Assembly (NCBI GenBank): GCA_028821265.1
Contig: JAPPGU010000025.1
Coordinates: forward strand, 1 to 51,513
Origin: a bacterium
Lineage (GTDB): Bacteria; Actinomycetota; Acidimicrobiia; Spongiisociales; Spongiisociaceae
DNA: 51,513 nt
Direction of reading: 5' to 3'
In this document: positions 16,149 to 26,442 of the stretch, one piece after another
How the letters are laid out: the number at the start of each line of letters is the position of its first letter
Position numbering within the stretch: the first letter of the stretch is position 1
Position numbers and translations under genes: made by a program
Notes under the pieces: generated by a model
What the model saw: the letters and a program-made list of their open reading frames with translations, nothing else
Told to the model about the DNA's origin: nothing
The model's database searches: none

Positions 16149-16232
16149 CCGAAACACCGGGCAAATCTCGACAAGAATCCGGCGCTTTTGATACCGTTTG
16201 GGTAGCCAGCCGCTCCGAAAGGAAGACGCTTG

Positions 16233-16730
16233 ATGAAGGTGTCCATGTCAGTCAATGGAAGGCAGGTCTCCGGGGAAGCCGAACCACGTACGCTGCTGGT
16301 TCACTTCCTACGGGAGAACCTGGGGTTGACGGGCACGCACGTGGGATGCGAATCGTCCTATTGCGGTGCCTGCACCATCAGCCTCGACGGCCAGGCCGTG
16401 CTCTCCTGCACCATGCTGGCCGCCCAGGCCGATGGTGCGGAAGTCACCACCGTCGAGGGTCTGGCCCGCAACGGTGAGCTGCATCCGGTCCAGGAGGGAT
16501 TCTGGGAGCGCCACGGCCTCCAGTGCGGCTTCTGCACACCGGGGATGATCATGTCGGCCGTAACGCTCCTCGATGAGAACGACAACCCGTCAGAAGAGGA
16601 GATCCGGCGCGGCATCGAAGGCAACCTCTGCCGCTGCACCGGGTACCACAACATCGTGCGGGCAATCGAATACGCGGGCGCCAAGATGCGCGGCGAAGAG
16701 CCCGCCCCGGCAGAATGGGAGGACGCATGA
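16233..16730 (+). CDS. coxS: Molybdenum hydroxylase small (2x[2Fe-2S]) subunit, CoxS-like
   Basis: A 165-residue iron-sulfur subunit of the xanthine dehydrogenase/CO dehydrogenase family. The N-terminal plant-type [2Fe-2S] motif CESSYCGAC plus a downstream Cys, and the C-terminal motif CGFCTPG ... CRCTG, are complete. It carries electrons from the Mo site of CoxL to FAD in CoxM. ATG at 16233 is chosen for GGAAG 7 bases upstream; a TTG one codon earlier opens the same frame. It overlaps coxL by ATGA. First gene of a coxS-coxL-coxM operon. Confidence 0.95.
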   Translation: MKVSMSVNGRQVSGEAEPRTLLVHFLRENLGLTGTHVGCESSYCGACTISLDGQAVLSCTMLAAQADGAEVTTVEGLARNGELHPVQEGFWERHGLQCGFCTPGMIMSAVTLLDENDNPSEEEIRRGIEGNLCRCTGYHNIVRAIEYAGAKMRGEEPAPAEWEDA

Positions 16731-19102
16731 GCTCGACAAGTGTGCTGGGCGGCGTCGTAAGGCGCCGGGAGGATCCGGCCCTGATCCAGGGCGGCGGTCG
16801 CTACACCGACGATGTGAAGCTGGCGGGCACCGCCCATGCGGCCTTCGTCCGGAGCCCGTTCGCTCATGCCAACGTCCTGTCGGTCGACACGTCCGCCGCC
16901 GAGGCGATGGACGGTGTTCTGGCCGTCTACACCGCCGCCGACGTGGAGCACCTGGGGCCGCTGGTGGCGCAGGTGCCGGTCGGGGCCCTTCGTCCGCTGC
17001 TCAACAACGGAACCGTGAAGCACGTCGGCGAAGCGGTGGCGATGGTGGTCGCAGTGGATCCGTACGTGGCCCGCGACGCCGCCGATGCGGTCGATGTCGA
17101 CTACGACGCCCTGCCGGCGGTCGTGGACCTGAAGCACTCGCTCAGTGACGAGATGCTCGTCCATGGCGACATGGAGTCGAACACCCTGATTTCCTGGACG
17201 GGCCCGTTCGGCGCGGACGCCGATGCCCTGGCTGCTGTCAAGGCGGGTATCGATGAGCAGAAGTCCAGGGACGACGTGGTGGTGGTCTCCCAGGAGATGA
17301 TCAACCAACGGCTCATCCCGGTTCCCATCGAGCCCCGTTCGGTGCTGGCCGACTACCAGATCGGCTACGGGCGCTTCGACGTCTACTCGTCCACCCAGAT
17401 CCCGTCGGCGCTGGCCGGGGCCATCGGCAAGTACTTCGGTATGGCCCTAAACCAGGTGACCGTCAAGGCGATGGAGGTGGGCGGCGGGTTCGGCTGCAAG
17501 CTCAACGTCTACAACGACGAGGTGCTCGTGGCCTTCGCCTCGAAGCAACTGGGCTGCCCGGTCAAGTGGACCGAGACCCGCCGCGAGGCGGCCAACTCGA
17601 CCATCCAGGGCCGCGGCTGGATAGCCACCGCCACCATGACCGGCACGACGGACGGTGAGATCCTCGGATTCGAGTTGGACGGCATCGCCGACATGGGCGC
17701 ATACTCCCAGAACTTCACCGTCGCCATCCCGTTCCTCGGGGTGTTCGTCGGGTCGGGCCAGTACTCCTTCCCCACGCACTGGAAGATGGACTGCGTCACC
17801 ACCCACACGATGACCACCGATGCCTACCGGGGCGCCGGTCGGCCGGAGGCCGCCTACTACCTGGAGCGGATCCTCGACATGTACTCGAGGAAGATCGGGA
17901 TGGACCCGGCCGAAGTGCGCCGCAAGAACTACATCCCGGCTTCCGAGTTCCCCGGCGCGGTGTCGCCCATGGGCTTCCCCATGGACACCGGGGACTACGA
18001 GGCCAACCTGGATGCCGCCCTCGAATCGGCCGGATGGTCCGGCCTGCTGGCCGAGCGGGACGCCGCCCGCGCCGAGGGTCGCCATGTCGGCGTCGGGATC
18101 GCAACCTACGTCGAGGTGTGCGGCTTCGGACCCTCGGGCCTGGTGGACCTCGGCTTCTCGTGGGCCGAGTACCAGATGCCGTCGGCATTCAACGGTTCGA
18201 GCCTGGTGAGAGTGCATCCGGACGGGTCGGCCACCGTGTCGATCGGCACCGGACCCTCAGGCCAGGGCCACCAGACGACCTGGGCGCAGATAGTCGGAGA
18301 CGGCCTCGGAATGGATGTCGACCGGATCCGGGTGATCCACGGCGACACCGAGGAGGCCCCGCCCAGCATCGGCACCTTCGGGTCCAGGTCCGCAGCGGTG
18401 GATGGCTCCGCTTGCTACGAGGCCACCCAGAAGGTCCAGGCCAAGGCCGCCAGGATCGCGGCCCACCTGCTCGAAGCGTCCGAGGATGACATCGAGTTCG
18501 CCGACGGCGGCGCCCATGTGGCCGGTACCGACAGCTCGGTCGGTTGGGACGAGATCGCCAAGGCGGCCTACCAGCCTCACGTCCTGCCGGAAGGCATGGA
18601 GGGGGGCTTGGAGGCGCATGCCATCTTCAGCCCGGGCAACGCCACGTGGCCGTTCGGGACCCACATCGCCATGGTGGAGGTCGATGCCGCTACCGGGGAC
18701 GTGAGGCTGTTGCGATACATCGGGATGGACGACTGCGGCAATGTGATCAGTCCGATGATCGTGGACGGTCAGATCCACGGTGGCATTGCCCAGGGTGTCG
18801 GCCAGGCCATGTTCGAGGATGCGGTCTACGACATGGACGGGAACCTGCTGTCGGCCTCGCTGGTGGACTACATACTGCCTACCGCGGTCGACCTGCCTTC
18901 GTTCGAGTTGGGCCGCACGGTGACGCCCACCGACATCAACCCGCTCGGGGTGAAGGGCATCGGCGAGGCGGGCACCATCGGCGCCGCGCAGACGGTTGTC
19001 AACGCGGTGGTGGACGCCTTGGAGTCGTTGGGTGTGACCCATATCGACATGCCGTTACGTCCTCAGCGGGTGTGGCAGGCGATCCAGGACGCCCAGGCGT
19101 AG
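16727..19102 (+). CDS. coxL: Molybdenum hydroxylase large subunit, form II CO dehydrogenase-like CoxL
   Basis: A 791-residue Mo-cofactor subunit. The active-site loop reads [10 protein letters not shown], the form II (BMS) signature, not the AYRCSFR of proven form I CO dehydrogenases. The C-terminal catalytic Glu is present ([11 protein letters not shown]), as are the MCD-binding segments GGGFGCK and [16 protein letters not shown] oxidation has been doubtful for form II enzymes, so the true substrate may be another aldehyde, purine or heterocycle. ATG at 16727 overlaps the coxS stop (ATGA) with GGGAGG upstream. The length is normal for the family. Confidence 0.95.
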   Translation: MSSTSVLGGVVRRREDPALIQGGGRYTDDVKLAGTAHAAFVRSPFAHANVLSVDTSAAEAMDGVLAVYTAADVEHLGPLVAQVPVGALRPLLNNGTVKHVGEAVAMVVAVDPYVARDAADAVDVDYDALPAVVDLKHSLSDEMLVHGDMESNTLISWTGPFGADADALAAVKAGIDEQKSRDDVVVVSQEMINQRLIPVPIEPRSVLADYQIGYGRFDVYSSTQIPSALAGAIGKYFGMALNQVTVKAMEVGGGFGCKLNVYNDEVLVAFASKQLGCPVKWTETRREAANSTIQGRGWIATATMTGTTDGEILGFELDGIADMGAYSQNFTVAIPFLGVFVGSGQYSFPTHWKMDCVTTHTMTTDAYRGAGRPEAAYYLERILDMYSRKIGMDPAEVRRKNYIPASEFPGAVSPMGFPMDTGDYEANLDAALESAGWSGLLAERDAARAEGRHVGVGIATYVEVCGFGPSGLVDLGFSWAEYQMPSAFNGSSLVRVHPDGSATVSIGTGPSGQGHQTTWAQIVGDGLGMDVDRIRVIHGDTEEAPPSIGTFGSRSAAVDGSACYEATQKVQAKAARIAAHLLEASEDDIEFADGGAHVAGTDSSVGWDEIAKAAYQPHVLPEGMEGGLEAHAIFSPGNATWPFGTHIAMVEVDAATGDVRLLRYIGMDDCGNVISPMIVDGQIHGGIAQGVGQAMFEDAVYDMDGNLLSASLVDYILPTAVDLPSFELGRTVTPTDINPLGVKGIGEAGTIGAAQTVVNAVVDALESLGVTHIDMPLRPQRVWQAIQDAQA

Positions 19103-19115
19103 GGAGGAGGAGCCC

Positions 19116-19982
19116 ATGTATCCACGACAGTTCGACTACGTAGCGCCCTCCAGCCTGGATGAGGCGCTGGCTGCTCTCGATGCGAATCCGGGAGCCAAGG
19201 TGCTGGCCGGTGGCATGAGCCTGCTGCCGATGATGAAGATGCGGCTGCTGTCGCCCGAGATGGTGGTGGACATCGGCCGGATCGGCGGGTTGGGCGACAT
19301 CACCGACAACGGTGATTCCATCTCGATCGGTGCGCTGGTGACCCATGCCGAGGTTGCGGCCAGCGGCCTGGTCCAGGACCACGGCGCGGCGCTGGCCACG
19401 GCTGCTTCCTGGACGGGTGATCGCCAGGTCCGCAACCGTGGTACGTGTTGCGGGTCGATGGCGCACGCCGATGTGGCGGCCGACCAGCCGGTTGCGGCGC
19501 TCGCTCTGGGCGCCACGATGGTGGTGGCGTCGTCGGGAGGCACGCGTGAGATCGCGGCCGCCGACTTCTTCGTGGACACCTTGATGTCCGCGTTGGAGCC
19601 CGGCGAGATCCTCACCGAGATGCGGATTCCCAAGGTCGGCGCCGGTACCGGCTCGGCTTATGACAAGCTGGGCCGACGGGGTGGCCATACCGACTATGCG
19701 GTAGCCGGGGTGGCTGCTTCGGTGACCTGCTCCAACGGTTCGGTCAGCGCGGCCACCGTCGCGGTGACCGGCGTGGGCAGCCGTCCGGTTCTGGCCGCCG
19801 GCGTGGCCGATGCACTGGTCGGTTCCGACGGTTCCGACGCCGCCGTCGAGGCGGCTGCGGCCCACGCAACCGACGGGATCGATGTGCTGGAGGACCTGTA
19901 CGGGTCGGTGGGCTACAAGACCCACCTCGCCCAGCTGTTCGCAGCCCGTGCAGTGAAGGCAGCCTTGGCCGCCGCCGGGTAG
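19116..19982 (+). CDS. coxM: Molybdenum hydroxylase FAD subunit, CoxM-like
   Basis: A 288-residue FAD-binding subunit that passes electrons from the [2Fe-2S] clusters to an acceptor, probably quinone. The first FAD motif AGGMSLLP (about 31-38) is normal. The second, usually TIGGS/TVGGD, reads TCCGS (in RNRGTCCGSMAHAD), with two adjacent Cys where hydrophobic and Gly residues are the rule. C-terminal CO_deh_flav_C domain is present. The start has AGGAGG 10 bases upstream, 13 bases after coxL. A perfect 13-bp hairpin after the stop ends the coxSLM unit. Confidence 0.93.
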   Translation: MYPRQFDYVAPSSLDEALAALDANPGAKVLAGGMSLLPMMKMRLLSPEMVVDIGRIGGLGDITDNGDSISIGALVTHAEVAASGLVQDHGAALATAASWTGDRQVRNRGTCCGSMAHADVAADQPVAALALGATMVVASSGGTREIAAADFFVDTLMSALEPGEILTEMRIPKVGAGTGSAYDKLGRRGGHTDYAVAGVAASVTCSNGSVSAATVAVTGVGSRPVLAAGVADALVGSDGSDAAVEAAAAHATDGIDVLEDLYGSVGYKTHLAQLFAARAVKAALAAAG

Positions 19983-20013
19983 CCCGCAAGACCGAAGACA
20001 ACACAGCCAACAC

Positions 20014-20049
20014 AACCGGCCGCCCCACAAGACTCCGGGGCGGCCGGTT
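20014..20049 (+). terminator. Strong hairpin terminator after coxM
   Basis: Perfect 13-bp stem (AACCGGCCGCCCC at 20014-20026, GGGGCGGCCGGTT at 20037-20049) with a 10-base loop. No T-run follows. It separates coxSLM from the ATPase unit. Confidence 0.7.
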
Positions 20050-20143
20050 CGCGTCTGGCATACGAGCCGGAGCAGCCGGGGTCAACTCGCTCCGCCCCGC
20101 CACCTAAGGTGTTCCCGGTGCTTCCCGGAGAAGCTGGCGGTGC

Positions 20144-20222
20144 AAAAGTTGTACTAGAAGCTGTGAAATAGTTGTACTCAGGATGGCGAAAAAGTTGTAC
20201 CCGAAGCTGTGAAATAGTTGTA
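20144..20222 (+). promoter_or_regulatory. Four-iteron array (AGTTGTA, exact 23-bp period) before the DUF4143 ATPase
   Basis: AGTTGTA occurs at 20147, 20170, 20193 and 20216, each start exactly 23 bases after the previous one. Seen at larger scale it is a 33-bp direct repeat (20144-20176 and 20190-20222) with 31 of 33 bases identical. The region is AT-rich. The last iteron ends about 10 bases before the presumed GTG start at 20233. Such spacing suits a multimeric repressor or the gene product itself binding one face of the helix, but no regulator is identified. Confidence 0.7.
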
Positions 20223-20232
20223 TCATGGTGAG

Positions 20233-21459
20233 GTGGCTGAGTATCGAAAGCGCCTGATTGACCGGGTCCTGGCACAGCGATTGGCTGGTTTACCTGCGGT
20301 TATGCTGGTAGGACCCAGAGCCACGGGTAAGACTACGACCGCGGTCAGACACGCCCGGACAGTGGTACGGATGGACAGGCCTGCGGAGGCTGCCGTGTTC
20401 CAAGCCGACCCGGACGCCGCCCTCGGCCGTGACCTTCCTGAACCGGTGTTGCTAGACGAGTGGCAGATGGTTCCCGAGGTGCTGGGAGCGGTGAAACGGG
20501 CTGTCGATCGTGACTCCCGACCCGGACGGTTCATCCTGGCCGGATCGCTACACACGACCCTTGGGACTCCGGGCGGATGGCCCGGCGTGGGGCGGGTCGT
20601 GAGCCTGGAGATCTGGCCGCTCACGGTGTCCGAACAGAAGGCAACCGCCACCAAGCCGCTGATCGAGCGCATCGTCGATGGAGACGACCTGAGACCGGCC
20701 GATCCCCAGTTGGACATCCGTGACTACGTGGCTCTCGCCGTTCTGGGCGGTTTTCCCGAGGTTGCACTGGTCGTGCCCGAATCCGAGCGGCGGGCGTGGC
20801 TTGACGGGTATGTCGACGGGCTGATCGTCCGGGATGTGTCGGGTGGCCGCAACCCCGCGTTGTACCGCAACTTCTTCAACGTATACGCAGCCAACTCCGC
20901 GGGCGTGGTCACCGATCAGAAGATCCGTGAGTCGGCCCGGATCAACCACCGAACCGTCCAAGCCTACGGTCGGCACCTCCTGAACCTGATGGTGGCCGAC
21001 GAGCTACCGGCATGGCACACGAACCGGTTGAAGCGACTGGCCCGATCCCCTAAGCGGTATCTCACCGATTCCGGCCTGCTGGCCGCGGCTCTGGGCGCAG
21101 ACTCGGAAGGGGTGCTTCGCCACGGAGATCTGCTCGGACGGGTCCTCGAGACCTTCGTGGTGGCGCAGATCCGAGGTGAGTCGGTGGCGGTCAGGGGTAA
21201 ACCGGCACTGCATCATCTACGGTCCGGGAACGGGCGGCATGAGGTCGATCTGATCGTCGAGATAGACGCCTGGCAGGTCCTCGGCATCGAGATCAAGGCG
21301 ACGTCCGCACCGGACCGCGGCGACGCCAGGCACCTGATCTGGCTACGCGATCAGATGGGCGAGAGGTTCGTAGGCGGGGTGGTCTTGCACACCGGGCCCT
21401 GGCCGTATCTGATCGACGACCGGATCATCGCGGCGCCGATCAGCACGCTGTGGGCATAG
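20233..21459 (+). CDS. DUF4143-type ATP-binding protein (AAA ATPase with nuclease-like C-terminus)
   Basis: About 408 residues. An N-terminal AAA domain has the variant P-loop GPRATGKTT and Walker B-like LLDEWQ; the C-terminal DUF4143 region has NGRHEVDLIVE ... GIEIKAT, the D-(x)n-ExK pattern of restriction-endonuclease-like folds. The biological role of this large family is unknown. GTG at 20233 is preferred; a TTG at 20218 falls inside the last iteron. It sits alone between two hairpins, inside the cox locus, with its own AT-rich iteron-bearing promoter region, so I infer a later insertion. Confidence 0.85.
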   Translation: MAEYRKRLIDRVLAQRLAGLPAVMLVGPRATGKTTTAVRHARTVVRMDRPAEAAVFQADPDAALGRDLPEPVLLDEWQMVPEVLGAVKRAVDRDSRPGRFILAGSLHTTLGTPGGWPGVGRVVSLEIWPLTVSEQKATATKPLIERIVDGDDLRPADPQLDIRDYVALAVLGGFPEVALVVPESERRAWLDGYVDGLIVRDVSGGRNPALYRNFFNVYAANSAGVVTDQKIRESARINHRTVQAYGRHLLNLMVADELPAWHTNRLKRLARSPKRYLTDSGLLAAALGADSEGVLRHGDLLGRVLETFVVAQIRGESVAVRGKPALHHLRSGNGRHEVDLIVEIDAWQVLGIEIKATSAPDRGDARHLIWLRDQMGERFVGGVVLHTGPWPYLIDDRIIAAPISTLWA

Positions 21460-21466
21460 GCGCGGT

Positions 21467-21485
21467 CGTCCCCTAGCCGGGGACG
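21467..21485 (+). terminator. Hairpin terminator after the DUF4143 ATPase
   Basis: Perfect 7-bp stem CGTCCCC (21467-21473) and GGGGACG (21479-21485) with a 5-base loop, ending 2 bases before the coxD -10 box. Confidence 0.55.
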
Positions 21486-21487
21486 TG

Positions 21488-21493
21488 TATCCT
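21488..21493 (+). promoter_or_regulatory. -10 box (TATCCT), leaderless coxD transcript
   Basis: TATCCT ends 7 bases before the coxD ATG at 21501 with no ribosome-binding site, so the accessory genes have their own promoter after the ATPase unit. Confidence 0.5.
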
Positions 21494-21500
21494 CTTTTCG

Positions 21501-22385
<885 letters not shown>

Positions 22386-22392
22386 TCCTCTT

Positions 22393-23562
22393 ATGGCTGT
22401 TGGTGTGTTCGCTCAGAACGTGATCCACTTCGCGCGTTACCTGCGCGCCAAAGGCCTCGAGGTCGATCCGCGTACCGGCATGGAGTTGCTCACCTCGGCC
22501 CACGTGCTGGGTCTCGATGACGTTCGGGACATCAGGTGCGGGTTCCGGTCACTGGTGGTGACCCGTCCCGATCAGCTACCGGTGTTCGAGGACGCGTTCG
22601 ACCTGTTCTTCGGGTCGGGAGGGCGGAAGCGTCCCCCGATGGAGGCGGAGTCGGACCGGATGGTTCAGTCCTACCTTCCCGTGCTGACCTCGGCCGGCCA
22701 GCCCGACGAGGAGGATACGGAGGACAGCAGCGAGCAGATGGGGGCTTCTCACGCGGAGAGGCTCGGCACCCGCGACTTCGGCGAGCTGACACCCGACGAG
22801 ATGGCCGAGGTGCGGAGGCTGATCTCTCGCATGGTGTGGAGACCCGCCGAGGCGCTGAGCCGCCGCTGGATGCCCGACTCGATGGGACGCCGTCCCGACA
22901 TGCGGAGGACCCTGCGTAATGCGGTCGGTCCCCGCGGCGAGCTGCTGGATATGGAGTTCCGATCCCGCCGGCCTCGCCGGCGCCCGCTGGTGATCATCGC
23001 GGACGTGAGCGGATCGATGGAGAAGTACGTGGAGCTGCTGCTGTACTTCGCCCACTCCGCCCCGGCCCGCATGGGCCGGGTCGAGACCTTCGTGTTCTCC
23101 ACCAGGTTGACCCGCATCACCCACGAGCTCCGCAGGCGGGATCCGGCCATGGCGCTCCGGCTGGTGGCGGGCCGCGTCCACGACTGGTCGGGAGGCACGC
23201 GGATCGGAGAGGCACTGGCAACCTACAATCGGCTCTGGAGTCGACGGGTGGCTAGAGGTGGTCCGATCGGAATGATCATCAGCGACGGATGGGATCGAGG
23301 AGATCCGGCTCTGCTGAGCCAGGAGATGGCGCGATTCTCGCGTTCCGTCCATCGAACCATCTGGTTGAATCCCCTGGCGGGCCGCAAGGGGTACGCGCCT
23401 GAGACGAGGGGACTCAAGGCGGCGTTGCCGTACGTGGACGACTTCCTGCCCGCCGCCCGGCTGGTGGATCTGGGTGGAGTCATCCGGCTGTTGGAGTCGA
23501 TACCTCCCCACCCGAACCAGGCCACGAGAGGATCACCTAGACGAGGAGCCCGGGCATCATGA
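22393..23562 (+). CDS. coxE: VWA-domain protein, CoxE-like
   Basis: A 389-residue protein with a C-terminal von Willebrand A domain. The MIDAS metal site DVSGS (about residue 201), the Thr in [11 protein letters not shown] and the Asp in [10 protein letters not shown] are present, so Mg2+-dependent partner binding is expected. MoxR ATPases typically act with such VWA proteins; CoxE works with CoxD in cofactor maturation. The start lies 7 bases after coxD. The end overlaps the next gene by ATGA. Confidence 0.92.
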   Translation: MAVGVFAQNVIHFARYLRAKGLEVDPRTGMELLTSAHVLGLDDVRDIRCGFRSLVVTRPDQLPVFEDAFDLFFGSGGRKRPPMEAESDRMVQSYLPVLTSAGQPDEEDTEDSSEQMGASHAERLGTRDFGELTPDEMAEVRRLISRMVWRPAEALSRRWMPDSMGRRPDMRRTLRNAVGPRGELLDMEFRSRRPRRRPLVIIADVSGSMEKYVELLLYFAHSAPARMGRVETFVFSTRLTRITHELRRRDPAMALRLVAGRVHDWSGGTRIGEALATYNRLWSRRVARGGPIGMIISDGWDRGDPALLSQEMARFSRSVHRTIWLNPLAGRKGYAPETRGLKAALPYVDDFLPAARLVDLGGVIRLLESIPPHPNQATRGSPRRGARAS

Positions 23563-23867
23563 AGGATGCGCTGAGTGTCTACAACCGATGGATCGAAGAA
23601 GGGAAGCAGGTCGCGGTGGCGACGGTGGTGCGGGTCAAGGGCTCGGCTCCCCGCCCCGAGGGTGCCAAGTTCCTGGTGTCATCCGAAGGTGACATGGAGG
23701 GCTCGGTGAGCGGTGGCTGCGTAGAGAACGACGTGTTCCTCCACGCCCAGGAGGTGCTCGCAACGGGAGAACCTCGCCTGGTGACCTACGGCATCGCCGA
23801 CGAAGACGCCTTCGAGGTGGGCCTGGCCTGCGGAGGGACCATCCAGGTGCTGGTCGAGAAATGGTAG
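23559..23867 (+). CDS. XdhC/CoxF family protein, N-terminal half encoded separately
   Basis: A 102-residue protein equal to the N-terminal XdhC_CoxI domain: [18 protein letters not shown], the conserved SGGCVENDV and [10 protein letters not shown]. XdhC binds molybdenum cofactor, guides its sulfuration and delivers it to xanthine dehydrogenase-type enzymes. In most bacteria this domain and the Rossmann domain form one chain; here a TAG stop ends it and a new gene starts in another frame, overlapping by 7 bases. Since both parts are complete and coupled, I infer a functional split, not a broken gene. Confidence 0.88.
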   Translation: MKDALSVYNRWIEEGKQVAVATVVRVKGSAPRPEGAKFLVSSEGDMEGSVSGGCVENDVFLHAQEVLATGEPRLVTYGIADEDAFEVGLACGGTIQVLVEKW

Positions 23868-24649
23868 GTGCTCACCTGGAGGCGGTCCGTAGCCTTGTCG
23901 AGGAGGAGCGGCTGGGGGCGGTCATCACCGTCGTCGAGGGTCCCGCCACCGGCGCCAAGGCGGTGCTGGATCGGGCGGACGGGCTGGTGACCGGGACCAT
24001 CCCCGGCGAGATACTCGATGCCGTGATCGCCGACGCGGCCAGCCTGATGGACCGTGAGCAGAGCCGTACCCTCGGATACGGGGAGCACGAGGTCTACATC
24101 GAGACGGTTGCTCCGCAGCCCCGGCTCCTCATCATCGGCGCCGTTCACATCGCGCAGGAGCTATGCCGGATTGCTCATGGCCTGGGCTTCAGGGTGGTCG
24201 TCACCGACTCCCGTCCGTTCTTCACCACGCCCGAGCGCTTTCCCGAGGCCCATCAGGTGATCGTCGGGTGGCCGGGAGAGATCGAGGACCAGCTGGACAT
24301 CGACCGCCGGACCTATGTGGTGATGCTCAGCCATGACGCCCGTTTCGAGGATCCGATGCTGCCCCTCGTACTACCCAGTGAAGTCAAGTACATCGGGGTG
24401 ATGGGAAGCCGCCGCACCCACCGGAAGCGGGTGGAACGGCTGCGCAAGGCCGGGTTCCCCGAGGACCAGATCGCCAGGATCCGCGGCCCGGTCGGGCTCG
24501 ACATCGGCGCCGAGCAACCCGGCGAGGTGGCCATATCCATCCTGGCGGAGATGATCCAGGTCCGGTACGGATCGGGGAGCGGGGAGTCTCTCGTCGGACG
24601 GAAGGGCCGCGTCCACCTCCAACGCACGGAGGACGCCGGAGACCTATGA
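23861..24649 (+). CDS. XdhC/CoxF family protein, C-terminal Rossmann half
   Basis: A 262-residue protein. After ~80 residues that continue the XdhC N-terminal region ([19 protein letters not shown]), the Rossmann domain follows: [20 protein letters not shown] with the V-V-T-D-S-R end of strand 2, then [30 protein letters not shown] and [20 protein letters not shown], all family hallmarks. The glycine-rich loop is GAVHIA where GAGHVA is usual. It acts with the preceding protein in delivering molybdenum cofactor to CoxL. Length and domain content together with its partner equal a normal XdhC. Confidence 0.9.
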   Translation: MVGAHLEAVRSLVEEERLGAVITVVEGPATGAKAVLDRADGLVTGTIPGEILDAVIADAASLMDREQSRTLGYGEHEVYIETVAPQPRLLIIGAVHIAQELCRIAHGLGFRVVVTDSRPFFTTPERFPEAHQVIVGWPGEIEDQLDIDRRTYVVMLSHDARFEDPMLPLVLPSEVKYIGVMGSRRTHRKRVERLRKAGFPEDQIARIRGPVGLDIGAEQPGEVAISILAEMIQVRYGSGSGESLVGRKGRVHLQRTEDAGDL

Positions 24650-24701
24650 CCGTTCCTGGTCGGGTTCCGTCCAACCATCAACGCGCAACCGCCCGGTCGT
24701 G

Positions 24702-25292
24702 ATGACTGCGGCGCTCGTCCTGGCCGGAGGTGAGTCGCGGCGCTTCGGCAGTCCCAAGCAACTCGCCGACTGGAGAGGCAAGCCGCTCCTGGCGCATGTG
24801 GTGGCCCGCGTGCGGGGTTGGCCCCAGGTGGACGCGGTCTATGTGGTGCTGGGCGCCGGCGCCGAGCAGATCATGGAGGCGGTCGATCTCGGGGATGCCG
24901 CGGTCATAGAGAACCTCGAGTGGCAGGAGGGGATGGGTTCCTCGCTACGGGTCGGCCTGGACTTCCTGATCGGCGAGCGTTCGGTAGATCAGGCCTTGGT
25001 GGTGCTCGGGGACCAACCGAACGTGCCCGGTGATGTCGTGCCACGGCTTCTCGAGGCCCGGAGGTGCTCCCGGCGGCCGGTGGTCCTCCCCCGGTACCGG
25101 TTCACGCGCGGGCACCCGGTGCTGATCCATCGTTCGCTGTGGCCCGCCCTGATTACCGGGCTGAGCGGTGACCGGGGAGCGCGAAATCTTTTCCTGACCC
25201 ATCCCGAGTGGGTGGAGGAGGTGTTCGTGGAAGGTATGCCTCCCGGCGACGTCGACACGCCCGCGGATCTCCGCCGCATCGACAGATCCTGA
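24702..25292 (+). CDS. Molybdenum cofactor cytidylyltransferase-like (MocA/MobA family)
   Basis: A 196-residue nucleotidyltransferase. The N-terminal signature LAGGESRRFGSPKQ (about 6-19), the metal-binding Asp in VLGDQPNV and the late RGHPVLI motif define the MobA-like NTP transferase fold. Next to an XdhC pair and a CoxL enzyme, CTP:Mo-molybdopterin cytidylyltransferase (making MCD) is the best assignment. GTG at 24699 is an alternative start one codon upstream. Last gene of the accessory cluster. Confidence 0.85.
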   Translation: MTAALVLAGGESRRFGSPKQLADWRGKPLLAHVVARVRGWPQVDAVYVVLGAGAEQIMEAVDLGDAAVIENLEWQEGMGSSLRVGLDFLIGERSVDQALVVLGDQPNVPGDVVPRLLEARRCSRRPVVLPRYRFTRGHPVLIHRSLWPALITGLSGDRGARNLFLTHPEWVEEVFVEGMPPGDVDTPADLRRIDRS

Positions 25293-25377
25293 CGGCCAGG
25301 CCACGTCGCGACGCCCCCGACCGGCCGGGCCAAACACCATGGATGGGGTCAGCGATCTCGATTGCTCCCGTCGGGTC

Positions 25378-25383
25378 TATCCT
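25378..25383 (+). promoter_or_regulatory. -10 box (TATCCT) for the DAHP synthase gene
   Basis: TATCCT lies about 28 bases before the ATG at 25411; the leader holds GCGGAGGA as ribosome-binding site. It probably drives the aromatic pair. Confidence 0.4.
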
Positions 25384-25410
25384 CTCGGGATAACGCGCGG
25401 AGGATGCTTG

Positions 25411-26424
25411 ATGATCATCGTCATGAAGTCGGGGGTTTCACAGGAACAAATCGACCGGGTGGTGCGACGCCTGGCCGAGATCGGATGCGAAGCCCACATA
25501 TCGGTGGGACAGGTCCGGACGGTCATCGGGGCGATCGGGGATCGAGAGATAATCCAGCAACAGCCGTGGCTGGCCATGCCCGGAGTGGAGCGGGCCGTGC
25601 CGGTGCTGAAGCCGTACAAGTTCGTGTCCCGTGAGTTCCAGGCCGAGGACACGGTCATAAAGGTGAGGAACGCCCAGATCGGTGGTGGCGTCTTCGCTCC
25701 GATCGCCGGTCCTTGCGCGGTCGAGACCCGGGACCAGCTGTTCGAGACTGCCGAGGCGGTGCTCGATGCGGGCGCAACCATCCTGCGAGGGGATGCCTTC
25801 AAGCCCCGGACCAGCCCCTTCTCCTTCCAGGGCTTGGCGGAGGACGGTCTCCAGCTCATGGCCGAGGCCCGTGAGGAGTTCGGCATGCCTTTCGTTGCCG
25901 AGGTCCTTGACCCGCGGGATGTGGACCTGGTCGCCGGCTACGCCGACATGCTGCGAATCGGTACCCGGAATATGGCGAACTTCGCGTTGCTCTCGGAAGT
26001 CGGCCGGGTCCACAAGCCGGTGCAGCTCAAGCGTGGGTTCACGGCCACCATCGATGAGTGGCTCAACGCCGCCGAGTACATATACAAGGAAGGGAACCAC
26101 GAAGTCGTCCTGGTGGAGAGGGGCATCCGAACCTTCGAGACCGCCACCCGGAACACGCTCGACATATCGGCGGCGCCGGTCATCAAGCACATGTCCCACC
26201 TGCCGGTGATCATCGATCCGTCCCATTCGTCAGGGCGCCGCCATCTGGTTGCCCCCCTGGCTCGAGCCGCCGTCGCGGTGGGCGCCGATGGCTTCATCGT
26301 GGATGTGCACCCCGCCCCCGAGACTGCCCAGGTCGACGGCGATCAGGCCTTGTTACCGGCCGAATTCGCCGAGTTGATGGACCAGATGCGAGGTCTGGCC
26401 ACCGCTCTCGGCGTCACCATATAG
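25411..26424 (+). CDS. aroF: 3-deoxy-7-phosphoheptulonate synthase, type I-beta (AroF/AroA)
   Basis: A 337-residue enzyme condensing phosphoenolpyruvate and erythrose-4-phosphate in the first step of the shikimate pathway. Residues 1-85 are a ferredoxin-like regulatory domain (MIIVMKSGVSQEQID, then VRTVIGAIGD), as in Thermotoga. The barrel follows with GPCAVET, RGDAFKPRTSPFSFQG, KRGFTATIDEW and the metal-site DPSHSSGRRH. Feedback control through the N-terminal domain is likely. ATG at 25411 is supported by GCGGAGGA. It is followed after 18 bases by tyrA. Confidence 0.95.
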   Translation: MIIVMKSGVSQEQIDRVVRRLAEIGCEAHISVGQVRTVIGAIGDREIIQQQPWLAMPGVERAVPVLKPYKFVSREFQAEDTVIKVRNAQIGGGVFAPIAGPCAVETRDQLFETAEAVLDAGATILRGDAFKPRTSPFSFQGLAEDGLQLMAEAREEFGMPFVAEVLDPRDVDLVAGYADMLRIGTRNMANFALLSEVGRVHKPVQLKRGFTATIDEWLNAAEYIYKEGNHEVVLVERGIRTFETATRNTLDISAAPVIKHMSHLPVIIDPSHSSGRRHLVAPLARAAVAVGADGFIVDVHPAPETAQVDGDQALLPAEFAELMDQMRGLATALGVTI

Positions 26425-26442
26425 GTCTGACCAGCAGTCCCG

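Noticed and set aside
23559-24649. XdhC split considered as another selenocysteine (UGA) readthrough
   Set aside because: The first frame ends in TAG, and the second part is in a different reading frame, so no UGA recoding can join them.
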